Assembly (NCBI GenBank): GCA_033675265.1
Contig: JAUJYZ010001494.1
Coordinates: forward strand, 648,001-712,000
Length of the DNA stretch: 64,000 nucleotides
Direction: 5' to 3'
Source: Actinostola sp. cb2023
Taxonomy: Eukaryota > Cnidaria > Anthozoa > Actiniaria > Actinostolidae
Of this stretch, positions 25,801 to 64,000 are shown in pieces. The notes beneath the pieces were generated by a model. That model had not been told where the DNA came from. It made no database searches and saw only the letters and a program-made list of their open reading frames with translations. The position numbers and the translations under genes were made by a program. Positions within the stretch are counted from its first letter, which is position 1, and each line of letters starts with the position of its first letter.

Positions 25801-28706
25801 TGTTTATAAATGTTATCATTATACGGTAACGCTAATTGCCAAACCATTTCTGGGTTTTGTCACCCCACAAAGTTTACCCCACACTGCGCTCACCAAGGAT
25901 CTGCGCTAATGTGAGCACAGTGTAAGCCAGTAACGTTGAAAGTATCTCAGTACGTACCTTGATAATTCCAAATATTCACACTATTGTCATAACTCCCTGA
26001 AAGTATACTGAAACACAGAATATATCTCAAACCTATGGTAAATATCTACATGCACACATAAAATAGACCTGCAGGCATGTTAATTATACCAGTCAGAACA
26101 GCTTAAGACAGAACTTAGGTATATATCTACATGTACACGTAAAATAGACCTGTAGGCATGTTACTATACCAGTCAGAACACCTCGAAACAGAACTTAGGT
26201 ATGTACAAGTAGAATAGACCTGTAGGCATGTTACTATACCAGTCAGAATACCTTGAAACAGAACTTAGGTATGTACACGTAGAATAGACCTGTAGGCATG
26301 TTACTATACCAGTCAGAACACCTTGAAACAGAACTTAGGTATGTACACGTAAAATAGACCTGTAGGCATGTTACTATACCAGTCAGAACACCTTGAAACA
26401 GAACTTAGGTATGTATTACATCTACTACATGTACACATACATGTACTACATGTACACACATAGACCTGTAGGCATGTTATTGTACTATAATTATTACCAG
26501 TCAGAACAGCTTGAAACAGAGCTAACCCAGTCATCGTGTACTAATATATTGTCTGGTCTTGGTGCTTCATGTTTTACTATGTATTCTATCTCTACGACAC
26601 TTTCCTAAAACAAAATAATGGGGGAAAAAATGGAAAATCTAATGACAAAATAGCACTTCAACTTTCCTTCAAATTCTACTAAGGAAACAAAGTAGCGTCA
26701 TATCGACTGATATGGTACATCTGCCAAATCAATATTTTCCCAGATAAAAATTATGATTTTCTTGATACTACCAGCAATCTACATGTACATGTCACAGACA
26801 CTCTAAACTACATGTATCTGCAGTACCATTGATATCATATAATAGTCCTGTAATCTTACCGTTGATATTTTGTTATTTTCCATGTGTTTTTGTATATTGT
26901 CTTGTAAGTATTCATTGTTAATAAGAAAGTCAAACTGTACTTCATGGTTGATTTCTTCATCAGTTTCTGTATTATCTAGAAGAAAATATTAATTTATGAA
27001 TAACCAAATACAATACATCTGACAGTGACAGAATTGAATGAATATTGAATGAACAAATGAATAAATACAAGAATAAATGCAGCTGCTACATATGAATGAA
27101 TGAATAGTGGATGGATGGATGATGCATAGTTGAAGGAAAGAAAAACTGAATGAAAATGGGATTTTTTTTGAAATCATGGGATGTATGTTTTCTTCCCATC
27201 GAATAGACTACATACATGTACTTCACGATTATGTTCAGTAACACCAACTATCCAGTGGATAGCACTAGAAACCTTCCATGCAACCAGGGCCAGAGAGGTA
27301 TTCAAAGAGTGGATAGCACTATACATTTTATAAATCCTTATCCAGTGGATAAGTTGATGCTGTTATGCAATAAATGTATCCACTGAATAAGGATAGATAG
27401 TCTTATCCACTCTTTAAATAACTGGGACTATAGACAATGTATATACCTAACCCTGACTAATTAACTGCTAGTATTTATCATTGTCATGGTTACAAAACAT
27501 CAAGTTGCTGGCATTAATTATCAGGGCCGTACATAACCCTAAATTCAAGGAGGGGGGCAGTACGTATTTAGCAGCAAAAAAATTAGTACAGTTCTCAGTA
27601 CTTTTTGGTATCTTTTTTTGCCTTGCTAGGGGGGAGGGGGTAACTGCCCCCCTGTGCTGTGTATGGCCCTGATTCTAACATGGTAGCAGTAAATGAATCC
27701 ATTACACATACCATCATCAATCTGTGATAACAGTCCATTTATGAGCGCATTTAATTCATCTTGACTGGCTTTTGCTTGCAATGAGAATGGTGTGTCTGCA
27801 ATAGCATACCTAACAAAGTGGTTTGAAATATGTAATCACTAAATCAGTTAAGTTTAATATTTAACAATAATTAGATTACGAGTTTGAGTTTTCTACGAGT
27901 CTAGTCAAGGAGGTGCATAGTGCCGAATACTCCTTTTTACAGTTCCTGGCGACATGTGAATAATTGTCCAAGGTGTTAAAAAAGGTCTCTATCATTGCAA
28001 GGTCACTGTTGGTCTCGCTTCGATGCAAAGGCATGGCTACCTTTCAAGATGGCACCGGGAACTGTAAAAAGGAGTATTCATTTGACTATTTGACTCATAG
28101 ACAACAAAGAACGAGTAGTCTAATTGTTTTAGCAGAAACCAACTAGCATACTATCTTCGATTTTATACCAATAAGCTTATTTATTGATTTTTCGCTTTGT
28201 TTTTGTTCAAAATGCAGGCTTTTTCGCTACTCACTATCTGCAATAGATAGTGAGTACGTTAGCCAATCAGATTGTAGGAAATGTGATAGTATGCTAGTTG
28301 GTTTCTACTAAAATCACTTTATTGTACGAACGAAGTTTTGTCGATTTCCTTAATTTGCATAATGTTTCTGCAATAGCGCGCCTTAGTGCCTCCTTGGCAC
28401 CAGTAAGTTATACTCCCGGGTATACTGCATCCCATAAGAGAGTTTATAGTCGTATCCACACTAGCAATACTGCTATACCACTGCAGTAATCATGGTAATT
28501 ACAACAACAACCATAACACGTGGGGGATTGAAATCTTACAATACTATGTGATTTTTACACTTTTTTGACGTATAGTTTCGTCAAAAGAAAAATCTTATCT
28601 GAGAAAATATCATTTGCGTGTATTTTCTAGGAATAGTACTCTTGTAAAGGTATACACACCGTTTTTGTTTCGTAAAAAATCGAACTTGAATTTGTCCGTC
28701 CGCCAT
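7792..28706 (-). CDS. WDR12: WDR12 (ribosome biogenesis WD-repeat protein), whole gene, 15 coding exons
   Basis: Known role of the family: subunit of the nucleolar PeBoW complex (Pes1-Bop1-WDR12; yeast Ytm1) needed for 27S/32S pre-rRNA processing and 60S subunit maturation; its N-terminal NLE/UBL domain is engaged by the AAA ATPase Rea1/midasin. Seen here: exons 28660-28706, 27712-27809, 26860-26975, 26498-26604, 25958-26007, 25151-25216, 24296-24354, 23492-23587, 23264-23309, 22500-22597, 22092-22232, 20502-20607, 8719-8851, 8563-8635 and 7792-7890. All junctions are GT-AG, phases agree, and the total is 1335 nt (444 aa plus stop; human is about 423). Diagnostic peptides are [71 protein letters not shown] and [12 protein letters not shown]. 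Start chosen at the first ATG before the conserved RFFT motif. Divergent to the cadherin gene. Confidence 0.96.
7891..8562. repeat. WDR12 intron 14 with short microsatellite
   Basis: Positions 8375-8481 are an imperfect tandem run of ACATACATACACTGT-like words built from TGTA/TACA. The rest of the intron shows nothing I can name. Confidence 0.7.
8563..8635 (-). CDS. WDR12: WDR12 exon 14 (WD40)
   Basis: Encodes [20 protein letters not shown], then TKPK. Acceptor TTCCAG, donor GTAATA. The preceding intron 13 is only 83 nt, the shortest in the gene. Confidence 0.94.
8719..8851 (-). CDS. WDR12: WDR12 exon 13 (WD40)
   Basis: Encodes the blade [17 protein letters not shown] ... [16 protein letters not shown]. 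Acceptor TTTGCAG, donor GTGATA. Separated from exon 12 by an 11.65-kb intron made almost wholly of tandem repeats. Confidence 0.95.
8880..20460. repeat. Minisatellite B: about 400 copies of a 29-bp unit filling WDR12 intron 12
   Basis: The plus-strand unit contains GTGCATGGTGAGTATGG plus AGTGATTATGG. The array starts about 28 nt from the exon 13 acceptor and stops about 40 nt from the exon 12 donor, so the intron is essentially nothing else. Two single-base variants (ATTATGGAG or ATTATGAAG; GGAGTGATT or GGAATGATT) mix in blocks: GGAG dominates about 8.9-10.7 kb, GAAG is abundant from about 10.7 to 19.7 kb, and GGAG dominates again at the end. CpG-bearing units (GTGCGCGGTGAG) sit mainly at the two edges. 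Confidence 0.97.
20502..20607 (-). CDS. WDR12: WDR12 exon 12 (WD40)
   Basis: Encodes [20 protein letters not shown] then [15 protein letters not shown]. Acceptor TTTACAG, donor GTGGGA (weak). The 29-bp array begins only about 40 nt downstream. Confidence 0.95.
20797..21045. mobile_element. MITE with 24-bp terminal inverted repeats
   Basis: TTTGTTATATACCAACTGTC... at 20797-20820 is mirrored at 21022-21045. 249 bp, no coding capacity, inside WDR12 intron 11. Confidence 0.8.
21525..21661. mobile_element. Foldback element beside the 403-bp palindrome
   Basis: Inner arms CACGGCGGCCATGTTGGTTG (21564-21586) and the near-complement 21622-21644; outer arms TGGTTTGCAAT / ATTGCAAACCA. It lies directly beside the larger palindrome. 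A related GGCCATGTTG-type fragment is at 7108-7140. Confidence 0.75.
21668..22070. mobile_element. 403-bp near-perfect palindromic MITE with TA target duplication
   Basis: Arms of about 193 bp (21668-21860 and 21877-22070) are near-complementary around a 16-nt loop; ends GGCGACTTGCACTAAGAGGT. Flanked by TA on both sides (21666-21667, 22071-22072), typical of Tc1/mariner-type insertion. No ORF. Ends 19 nt from the WDR12 exon 11 donor dinucleotide. Confidence 0.9.
22092..22232 (-). CDS. WDR12: WDR12 exon 11 (WD40)
   Basis: 47 codons in phase 0 covering [18 protein letters not shown] and [11 protein letters not shown], the best conserved blade. Acceptor TGTACAG, donor GTAAGA. A 403-bp palindromic transposon ends 19 nt inside the following intron. 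Confidence 0.96.
22500..22597 (-). CDS. WDR12: WDR12 exon 10 (charged inter-blade loop)
   Basis: Encodes [20 protein letters not shown] and a Lys/Arg-rich end, matching the acidic-to-basic loop that interrupts the propeller in the family. Acceptor TTGTAG, donor GTAAGA. The acceptor and first ~18 nt are the seed of the 78-bp array in intron 9. Confidence 0.92.
22598..23196. repeat. 78-bp minisatellite in WDR12 intron 9, derived from the exon 10 acceptor
   Basis: About seven copies, period 78. On the gene (minus) strand each copy reads ...ATGCTTTATTGTAG|TTCCAGATATAGAAGC, which is the real acceptor and first ~18 nt of exon 10 (22597). The array lies upstream of the true acceptor in transcript order. 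Confidence 0.93.
23264..23309 (-). CDS. WDR12: WDR12 exon 9 (WD40)
   Basis: 46-nt exon for [15 protein letters not shown], the end of a blade (vertebrate FCSGSWDKMLKIWS). Acceptor TTTGTAG; donor GTTAGC, weak. Confidence 0.92.
23492..23587 (-). CDS. WDR12: WDR12 exon 8 (WD40)
   Basis: Encodes 32 residues including [19 protein letters not shown], a WD blade with GH dipeptide. Acceptor TTGTAG, donor GTGAGT, in phase 0 at both ends. Confidence 0.93.
23664..23950. mobile_element. Two abutting foldback elements in WDR12 intron 7
   Basis: First: 23664-23763 with ends CAATTAGTCACC/GGTGACTAATTG. Second: 23765-23950 with 25-bp ends TTTAGTAGAATTACACAGGT and its complement, holding the CCAATCAGCGCGC word common in animal MITEs. 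No ORF. Confidence 0.8.
24174..24208. other. Small perfect hairpin in WDR12 intron 7
   Basis: GTACTGGGTTAATAA, short loop, TTATTAACCCGGCAC. No function assigned. Confidence 0.6.
24296..24354 (-). CDS. WDR12: WDR12 exon 7 (WD40)
   Basis: Encodes [20 protein letters not shown], corresponding to vertebrate LLLSASMDQTILLWEW. The family Trp of this blade falls at the start of the next exon. Acceptor TGTAG, donor GTGAGA, phase 0 out. Confidence 0.9.
24404..24610. mobile_element. MITE with 24-bp ends and TA target duplication
   Basis: GAGTCGTTTTCGTATGAGTG at one end is mirrored at the other; TA at 24402-24403 and 24611-24612. The interior repeats GGTACGGT-type words on both arms. 207 bp, WDR12 intron 6. 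Confidence 0.85.
24766..24987. mobile_element. MITE, same family as 28127-28313
   Basis: Ends TTAGCATTTAAACCATCCAG and complement; both copies are preceded by GAGTAGTCTAATT and contain AACCAATCAGATTG-type words. WDR12 intron 6. Confidence 0.75.
25151..25216 (-). CDS. WDR12: WDR12 exon 6 (WD40)
   Basis: Encodes [20 protein letters not shown], with the GH...V..V.W pattern of a WD blade. Acceptor TTGAAG (unusual purine at -3), donor GTAATT. Confidence 0.9.
25271..25529. mobile_element. MITE in WDR12 intron 5
   Basis: Arms CGTTGTCGGGTTCAAAATCA... and ...TGATTTTGAACATGACAACG with an inner GAAGCTGAGACCGC match. Flanked by AAT on both sides (possible 3-bp target duplication). Confidence 0.8.
25958..26007 (-). 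CDS. WDR12: WDR12 exon 5 (WD40)
   Basis: Short 50-nt exon for [16 protein letters not shown], the end of the first WD blade. Acceptor TTTCAG, donor GTACGT, phase 2 in and phase 1 out. Confidence 0.92.
26027..26497. repeat. 70-bp minisatellite in WDR12 intron 4, derived from the exon 4 donor
   Basis: Copies of ACCAGTCAGAACACCTTGAA start at about 26088, 26168, 26238, 26308 and 26378 (first interval 80, then 70). On the gene strand each reads TCTGTTTCAAGGTGTTCTG|ACTG|GT, repeating the last ~27 nt of exon 4 plus a GT donor and the following CATGCCTACAGGTCTA. The array lies downstream of the real donor. Confidence 0.93.
26498..26604 (-). CDS. WDR12: WDR12 exon 4 (end of NLE, start of WD40)
   Basis: Encodes [17 protein letters not shown], then the HDDWVSSV entry to the propeller. 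Acceptor TTTTAG. The donor GTAATA at 26497-26496 follows CTGACTG and is weak. The last ~27 nt of this exon and its donor recur in the intron 4 minisatellite. Confidence 0.92.
26860..26975 (-). CDS. WDR12: WDR12 exon 3 (NLE domain)
   Basis: Encodes [20 protein letters not shown], matching the family segment VEFDFLIKGQFLRMPLDKH. Acceptor TCTAG, donor GTAAGA; leaves in phase 0. Confidence 0.93.
26976..27711. other. WDR12 intron 2
   Basis: Contains a loose GAAT/ATGA-rich stretch at 27029-27120 and a foldback at 27299-27421 (arms TTCAAAGAGTGGATA / TATCCACTCTTTAAA, inner CTTATCCAGTGGATAA). The foldback shares its core with the fresher element at 63563-63705. Confidence 0.7.
27712..27809 (-). CDS. 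WDR12: WDR12 exon 2 (NLE domain)
   Basis: Continues the NLE domain with [20 protein letters not shown]. Acceptor TTAG before 27809, donor GTATGT after 27712; enters in phase 2 and leaves in phase 1. It matches the vertebrate segment YAVDDVPFSIPA. Confidence 0.93.
27925..28079. mobile_element. Foldback element in WDR12 intron 1
   Basis: Arms GAATACTCCTTTTTACAGTT... and its complement, 155 bp. The interior word GGCTACCTTTCAAGATGGC recurs inverted at 62561-62587. Confidence 0.8.
28127..28313. mobile_element. MITE in WDR12 intron 1
   Basis: 29-bp arms TTTTAGCAGAAACCAACTAG... and complement at 28285-28313. Same end structure as 24766-24987. Confidence 0.8.
28660..28706 (-). CDS. WDR12: WDR12 exon 1
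   Basis: Encodes [15 protein letters not shown] plus two bases of an Arg codon, the first strand of the NLE domain. The donor GT is at 28659-28658. The start sits in AAAGATGGCGGAC, a good Kozak context that also resembles a YY1 site, as seen at start codons of many animal housekeeping genes (family knowledge; use here is inferred). Confidence 0.92.
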
Positions 28707-28802
28707 CTTTAAATTTACAACACGCATGTCAGTAACGCGTAACCACAGGAAGCCCAATAAGCACGAGAAAGATACGGTTGTGTTTGGATCAGTTTCATGC
28801 AA

Positions 28803-28860
28803 AATATATAAGCATTCTCGTCCCCGGAGAAGGGTCTGGGGACGAGAATGAATATATAAG
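28803..28860. other. Hairpin about 100 nt upstream of the WDR12 start codon
   Basis: Arms AATATATAAGCATTCTCGTC... and complement around a 12-nt loop. Both ends contain a TATATAA-like word. Could be a transposon remnant or a promoter element; the sequence does not decide. Confidence 0.6.
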
Positions 28861-29644
28861 CTAATCTATTTGTGAAATGATATATTTGTATGTTTTGGGC
28901 CGCTCTCGTGTCCAAAAAGCCGAAATTTCATAGCCTAAAAGCATTCTCTTTTTGACTTTTTAATACTTGAATTTTTCTGAAACTGAATCGCAAGGTGCCT
29001 TGGAAAACCGCATATTTTTGACCATGAAACCAACATAGTCCCTTGTTTAATATTTAGTTATTGCTTCAAACAAAATGGATTAAAAATTGTTTATTTTTGT
29101 CTGCAATGCAGTTTTCTAATAATGTGGCTGGGTATGTTTGTTTGATATCCTGTGGGTTTCACTATAAGGTATGTAAGAGGTTTTACACTTCATGTACGAT
29201 CAGATTTGAGGAACGTTCACTGGGTGACACTCAGCTGTCTTGTTTAATTTAAGGCATTCCTTGTGATTGCATGCCGCCAGTATTTGAGACAGAAGAATGT
29301 AATTTTAAATGTGATTAAATTATTAATTTCGGATGTTTTGTCTTGCGTCGTTCTTGGAGCAAACGTGTTTTTTATTATAGTTTACTAAATATCCACACTT
29401 AGCGTGCTTCCAGTCTTGATATGACGTGAAGCAGACATAACGTCTTCACCACAAAATAACTGCACTTGTTTAGGTGAGTTTAGCTTCGTTCGTTCAACAT
29501 TGTATACACCAACGCTTATTAAACTTTAAGGCCGTCGTTTTTTGGTCATTGTTTATGAAATATCACAGTAGGAACTATAAGAAAACCATGAATTCTTGCA
29601 CGCATCGAACGCCTTCTCAATAAAGTCATATTCTGTTTCAATTT

Positions 29645-29880
29645 ATACTGATACACTCAGTCGAACCTCCCGTAAGCGACCACCCAAAATGTCAAAGTTT
29701 TGTGGTCGCTAACGAGAGGTGGTCGCTTACGAGAGTTTCCAACTATATAGACTTTTGACTTTGTATTTTTGGAAGCTGGGCCCGGTTGCCGAAAGGTTGG
29801 AACTGAACTTTTGGTATTTTGGAAAGCTGGTCGCTTAGGAGAGGTGGTCGCTTAGGAGAGGTGGTCGCAACCATATATTC
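29645..29880. mobile_element. Degraded MITE-like segment
   Basis: Starts CAGTCGAACCTCCCGTAAGC and carries four copies of GTGGTCGCTTA/TAGGAGAG-type words in direct and inverted orientation. The opposite terminus is not intact. Confidence 0.55.
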
Positions 29881-30054
29881 AAATGTCGACGATGCATTAC
29901 AAATAATGGCGGTCTAGTGGTGTAAAACTCGACGTAATAGGTCCAGCAGTAAGTGGCCCATGGCTCAGTCCAGCTATATATATTACACCCGCGAGAGTTT
30001 GAGAATGCAATGGTTGGTTTTACTTGGTAATATTTACTCAATAAATTGTCATTG

Positions 30055-30106
30055 TTTTGAAGTAATAATAAATTATTATTATCATTAATACATTTATTAT
30101 TATTAA

Positions 30107-30151
<45 letters not shown>

Positions 30152-30180
30152 CATCATTATTATTGTTTTTTTATTATTAT
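30055..30180. repeat. (TTA)n-rich microsatellite
   Basis: ATT/TTA trinucleotide run with interruptions. Confidence 0.9.
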
Positions 30181-30396
30181 AGCAGTACTAGTAAGTACAG
30201 TAGTAGTAGTATAGTAATAGTAGTAGTGTAGTCTCAGTTGTACTGAAAACAAATATTTTGACTGATCACCTTCTAAAGACAGGCAAACGTCTTCGACAAT
30301 CGTGCAACCATAACCTGTGTATGACAGACTCAGGGCAGAGAGGCCAAAAGCCATCCTGTCCAGCGGCACGTCCCGGCCCGTATAGCCCATATATGA

Positions 30397-30572
30397 CAGG
30401 GGCGTAGGCAGGGGGGTCCCAGGGTGCCTGCGACCCCCTTCCTCTGGGTCTACTCTTTAAATTTATATGTTTGAGGAGGGGAGGGGGGGGATTTTGTGAT
30501 GAACGATATGGAGTGTGGCCCTCCCCTCCCCCCTCCCCCCTCCCCCCATGGAAAATCCTGGCTACGCCCCTG
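30397..30572 (+). mobile_element. hAT-like MITE copy 1
   Basis: Termini CAGGGGCGTAGG and GGCTACGCCCCTG; flanked by TATGA on both sides (30392-30396, 30573-30577). 176 bp, G-rich interior, no ORF. The CAGGGGCG end is typical of hAT superfamily elements; the 5-bp flank is shorter than the hAT norm of 8. Confidence 0.8.
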
Positions 30573-31983
30573 TATGAGAGTGCTACCCTCTCCTCCCCTG
30601 TAGTTTATACTCTAATTAACATTTTATATATGATACTTCGTCAGGTCTAAAATCAGCGATACCTGCAATGTCAGAGGGTGTTAAGTACTGTATTCATGTC
30701 ATTAATCCACACTGAATATTTGACGACTTTGGCATGACGGAGCCTTTACGAGGTGTAAAGTAGACATTCTAGTTGTGTCTTAATTTAGTTCGCCGTACAT
30801 AAATTAATATTGACCAATCAGACGGCATGTTTATTTTAGTAACCTATTCCCACCAAATCAATAGCCACTCAGTGTTATTGGTGAGACAAACCCTTTGATT
30901 CTCTAAGTACTCTGTGCAGACTTTTCCATCATGTGGGTGTTTTAATTTGTCAATCTTTCAGTGCATTTTCTTTGCCAACTGAGACTGGGAAGCAAGAAGC
31001 TTCGCAAACCACGTGACGAACCTACGGTCGTTCTAAAAATAGAACACACCATAAATGGGCCCGTGTTGCATTGGGTTTATCCGCGAGCCTACTGTTTATA
31101 CTACATACCACTAGGGTCACTAGTCACTAGTCACTAATAAATCTGGAAAACTGGTCATACAAATTGTATGTATTTCTTTGAGCGACCAAAAAAGTTGACA
31201 AATCACACTATGCAGTTTAATAATGAATCGCGAAGGTTCTAGACAGAAAGTCTTCATTCAACGTTATTACAAGGAAAAAGGTTTTAAAGAGGATTTGTTT
31301 CTCTTGTAAACAATGCTTGTATCTAATAAAAAGAAGCCTAATGATTCGATGTTTAGTTTTTTTAATCAGAGTCACATTGTCGTTGTTTTGTAAACTGTGG
31401 TAAAATTACCTGTTCTATGTTTACTTCAAGCAAAACCAAATCACATAAACTTTTCTAGTTTTTATTGCAGTTGAAATTTGTTCTGCCTTTTTCTCGATTT
31501 TTTAATAAACGTAACTCTTCATTTGATTAGTTGATGAAATGAACTCTTCAAATCTATTTTGCGTCTAAGTTTTTTGGAGCGTTGTTTGCAATCCATTGTC
31601 ATCAATGGGTTTAGTAGGTGAGAAATGACCGCGTCAACTTCACTTCAGTTCAGTTCGAAGCGACTAGAATCAGCGTAAGTTTTACTTGAAGTTCATCGAA
31701 GGGGCATCCAAGGTGAAACTTTCCAACTACGTCAGTAAAAGATCCATTTGGATAGGCGTGACTCCCACCCGCTTCAGCGTGACAGCACCGCACAAAATCA
31801 AAGCAAATCATAACCTTGGGTTTTGAACTGAGTCATGTGTTTTGTATAGTACAACCATCCTTGACGAGGCATCCTACTGTGGACTAAATTAGCTTGTTGC
31901 AAGTGACAGTTGGTTAACTTTTGTGCTTCTCTTGTGGTATTGGTAACCTGTTGAATTCAAAGTGTTTTTGCCAACACCGTAAT

Positions 31984-32072
31984 ATGCCTGCTTGAGCAGG
32001 AACACTGGGATTTACCGACACATTGCGGAGTTTTGTATAAACGACATGAAGAGAGACTCAATCTTCTCCTGA
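31984..32072 (+). promoter_or_regulatory. Two short upstream ORFs before the cadherin start
   Basis: ATG CCT GCT TGA at 31984-31995 and an 8-codon ORF at 32046-32072 precede the cadherin ATG. They matter only if the 5' UTR extends this far, which the sequence cannot show. Confidence 0.35.
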
Positions 32073-32111
32073 ACGAAAGTGTTGCTCAGATTGGTTAGTT
32101 TTCCGTCGGTA

Positions 32112-62485
<30,374 letters not shown>

Positions 62486-63240
62486 ATATCATAAATGAAC
62501 TCCTCAGAATTAGCATATAAACAGTTCAAGTTCTGTATTTTCAGCTAATTCCATGATTGGCCATCTTGAAAGGTAGCCAAGCCTTTTCAAAGCTGCAATG
62601 GGTTAAAGCTTCACTGGGAAAAAAAACGCGCCCTCTTCTTAGAATCTTCTAAATTCGTTGAAAATTCAAGGTTTGAAAAGGGTGCGTACTTATGCAACTA
62701 AATATCTTTTTCGCCATCAGAGCGTTTATTGGGACTGAGGGTCGTTCGTATTCTGCTCCCGCGACTGAAATTCCTTTTGCAACCGAAAGTTCACTAGATC
62801 ACTGTTTTATTATTAGCGTTGCGATTTGCTCTGGCTGGACCAGCGCAATAGCATCAACACAGTAAAATATAATTGAGTCGTCTTATTTAATTTTAGTTCT
62901 AAGCCTGCTGTAATATATTATCTCTAGCACTGGAAGTACCGGTTTCGACTTCCATATATGGCATAGGTTGTTTAGGTGAATTACTAATATTCAAACACGT
63001 GACACGTATATTTGGTCACGTGTTACTTTGCCCAAGATAAAATAAGCTAAAATTAGTACAAATATATTTTGTAATGGTAAAATCAAATGTGCCATATAGA
63101 CTACTGTGATTGCAAGCTTTTAAAAAGCGTTAAGGATAAAGTGAGATAGGTATATAGCCGGCTAAACTGATACATGTATAATGATTACAATAGAATGTAA
63201 ACTTGTATATCAATAAAAGTTATACCAACGTGAATAAAAT
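62486..63240 (+). other. Probable cadherin 3' UTR
   Basis: No further exon seen. Contains an inverted copy of GCCATCTTGAAAGGTAGCC (62561-62587) shared with the intronic element at 27925-28079. Confidence 0.55.
63212..63238 (+). promoter_or_regulatory. Candidate cadherin polyadenylation signals
   Basis: AATAAA at 63212-63217 and again at 63233-63238, about 730-755 nt after the stop. Confidence 0.5.
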
Positions 63241-63384
63241 CTTGACATACAAATTAACGTGGTTTTCATAAACCCGTGTGAAACAGTGTGTAATAGTTAA
63301 ATGAAAACAAAAGAATACAATGGAATTAGGGTGTACTAAATGTGTATTGAGTACATTTAGTGCTTATTAACACCTGAGTGACTT

Positions 63385-63450
63385 GTTGATAATAATAATT
63401 TATATAGCGCCCTATCCAAGGCTCTAAGGCGATTTACAAGATAAACCAGT
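63385..63450. mobile_element. Short dispersed-repeat fragment
   Basis: TTATATAGCGCCCTATCCAA followed by GCTCTAAGGCGATTTACA, a word pair seen in dispersed repeats of many marine invertebrates (from general knowledge). No boundaries visible. Confidence 0.4.
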
Positions 63451-63562
63451 ATGCAATTTTAATTAATAAATTATTAAGATATCAAAGGTAAAATATGATT
63501 GTTATAACACCAACACAATATCTACTATTTTAACCGCTAGTCCGTATCAGTATTATACTGGC

Positions 63563-63705
63563 CCCGGTTGCACGAAAGGTGAATAGCGCTATCCACCGGA
63601 TAAGTCTTATCCAATGGATAAACCTGATGCAGTTATCCAATAAATTTTATCGGTTGGATAAGACTTATCCGGTGGATAGCGCTGTTCACCTTTCGTGCAA
63701 CCGGG
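63563..63705. mobile_element. Foldback MITE, well preserved
   Basis: Arms of about 42 bp: CCCGGTTGCACGAAAGGTGA ... and the near-complement ending TTTCGTGCAACCGGG. The inner core CTTATCCAATGGATAA relates it to the older copy at 27299-27421. Confidence 0.88.
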
Positions 63706-64000
63706 TCCTGATGTCTATTTCGCGTGTTTATGATAACCACTCTAGCACAAAATACTTCAGTATATACTGATCAATAAGGCTCGTTTCCATTTATGTTTTC
63801 TTGTCATCTTTTCTAACTTTTTTCATTTCTGGGTTAAAACGTGTGTGCAGAGTGACTAAGTAAGATAAAAGTGATTGACTTTGAATCACGACTGAACTAT
63901 TTCCCTGGGGCCAGCTTCCAAGATTTAAACGTCTTTAGCCATTTCGGAGTTGATATTCACCGCTTGGAATTGTGCGACGGTTTTTAAAATACTATGAAAC
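63706..64000. other. Right flank
   Basis: Nothing recognisable; no conserved ORF or repeat. Confidence 0.5.

Larger units (their letters stand above)
28707..32111. other. Shared upstream region of the head-to-head WDR12/cadherin pair
   Basis: No exon recognised. Contents: hairpin at 28803-28860; transposon-like segment 29645-29880 with GTGGTCGCTTACGAGAG-type words; (TTA)n-rich 30055-30180; TAG/TAC-rich 30180-30230; hAT-like MITE 30397-30572; and a duplicated CACTAGT run near 31110-31135. Promoters must lie here but no TATA box or initiator can be called with confidence. Confidence 0.6.

Noticed and set aside
28715..28915. 66-codon minus-strand ORF upstream of WDR12 exon 1
   Set aside because: Runs through the promoter hairpin; the conserved WDR12 N-terminus starts at 28706 in another frame.
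32079..32111. Alternative upstream start of the cadherin frame
   Set aside because: The 11 extra codons begin with GTG, not ATG; the ATG at 32112 directly gives a signal peptide.

Overview
The window is animal nuclear DNA: intron-rich, about 40% GC, packed with foldback transposons and tandem arrays. The long cadherin with EGF and laminin-G domains and a catenin-type tail points to an early-branching metazoan. A cnidarian is my best guess, but sponge or placozoan are not excluded by the sequence. No bacterial gene, tRNA, rRNA or CRISPR array was seen.

Two complete genes were assembled by hand from conserved protein motifs, GT/AG splice sites and reading phase. (1) WDR12, minus strand, 28706 down to 7792, has 15 coding exons and encodes 444 residues: an NLE-type N-terminus plus a seven-blade WD40 propeller, the PeBoW ribosome-assembly subunit. 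(2) A giant classical-type cadherin, plus strand, 32112 to 62485, has 21 coding exons and encodes about 4766 residues: signal peptide, about 32 cadherin repeats, a membrane-proximal region, EGF-LamG-EGF-LamG-EGF, one transmembrane helix, and a tail with two p120-catenin-like motifs, a histidine-rich repeat region and a beta-catenin-like C-terminus. The genes are head to head, 3.4 kb apart. The cadherin frame is broken once, near 48637, by what looks like one missing base. Restoring one base makes the total coding length an exact multiple of three and all splice phases agree.

Layout: 1-980 unassigned; 981-7105 two related minisatellites (43/58-bp units in a 489-bp higher-order repeat, then about 80 copies of a 57-bp unit); 7106-7791 WDR12 3' flank; 7792-28706 WDR12, including an 11.6-kb array of a 29-bp unit that fills intron 12; 28707-32111 shared upstream region with transposon remnants; 32112-62485 cadherin, including a 6.1-kb array of a 21-bp unit filling intron 1, a (CTTC)n tract in intron 6 and a 2-kb inverted-repeat transposon in intron 11; 62486-64000 3' UTR and flank with a foldback element.

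The most unusual signal is in the introns. Two WDR12 arrays are serial copies of the adjacent splice junction itself: 70-bp units carrying the exon 4 end plus donor, and 78-bp units carrying the intron 9 acceptor plus the start of exon 10. Other arrays run to within about 10-80 nt of splice sites. The second is the cadherin tail, which combines duplicated catenin-like motifs with a long His-rich repeat region and a C-terminal PDZ-type ligand.
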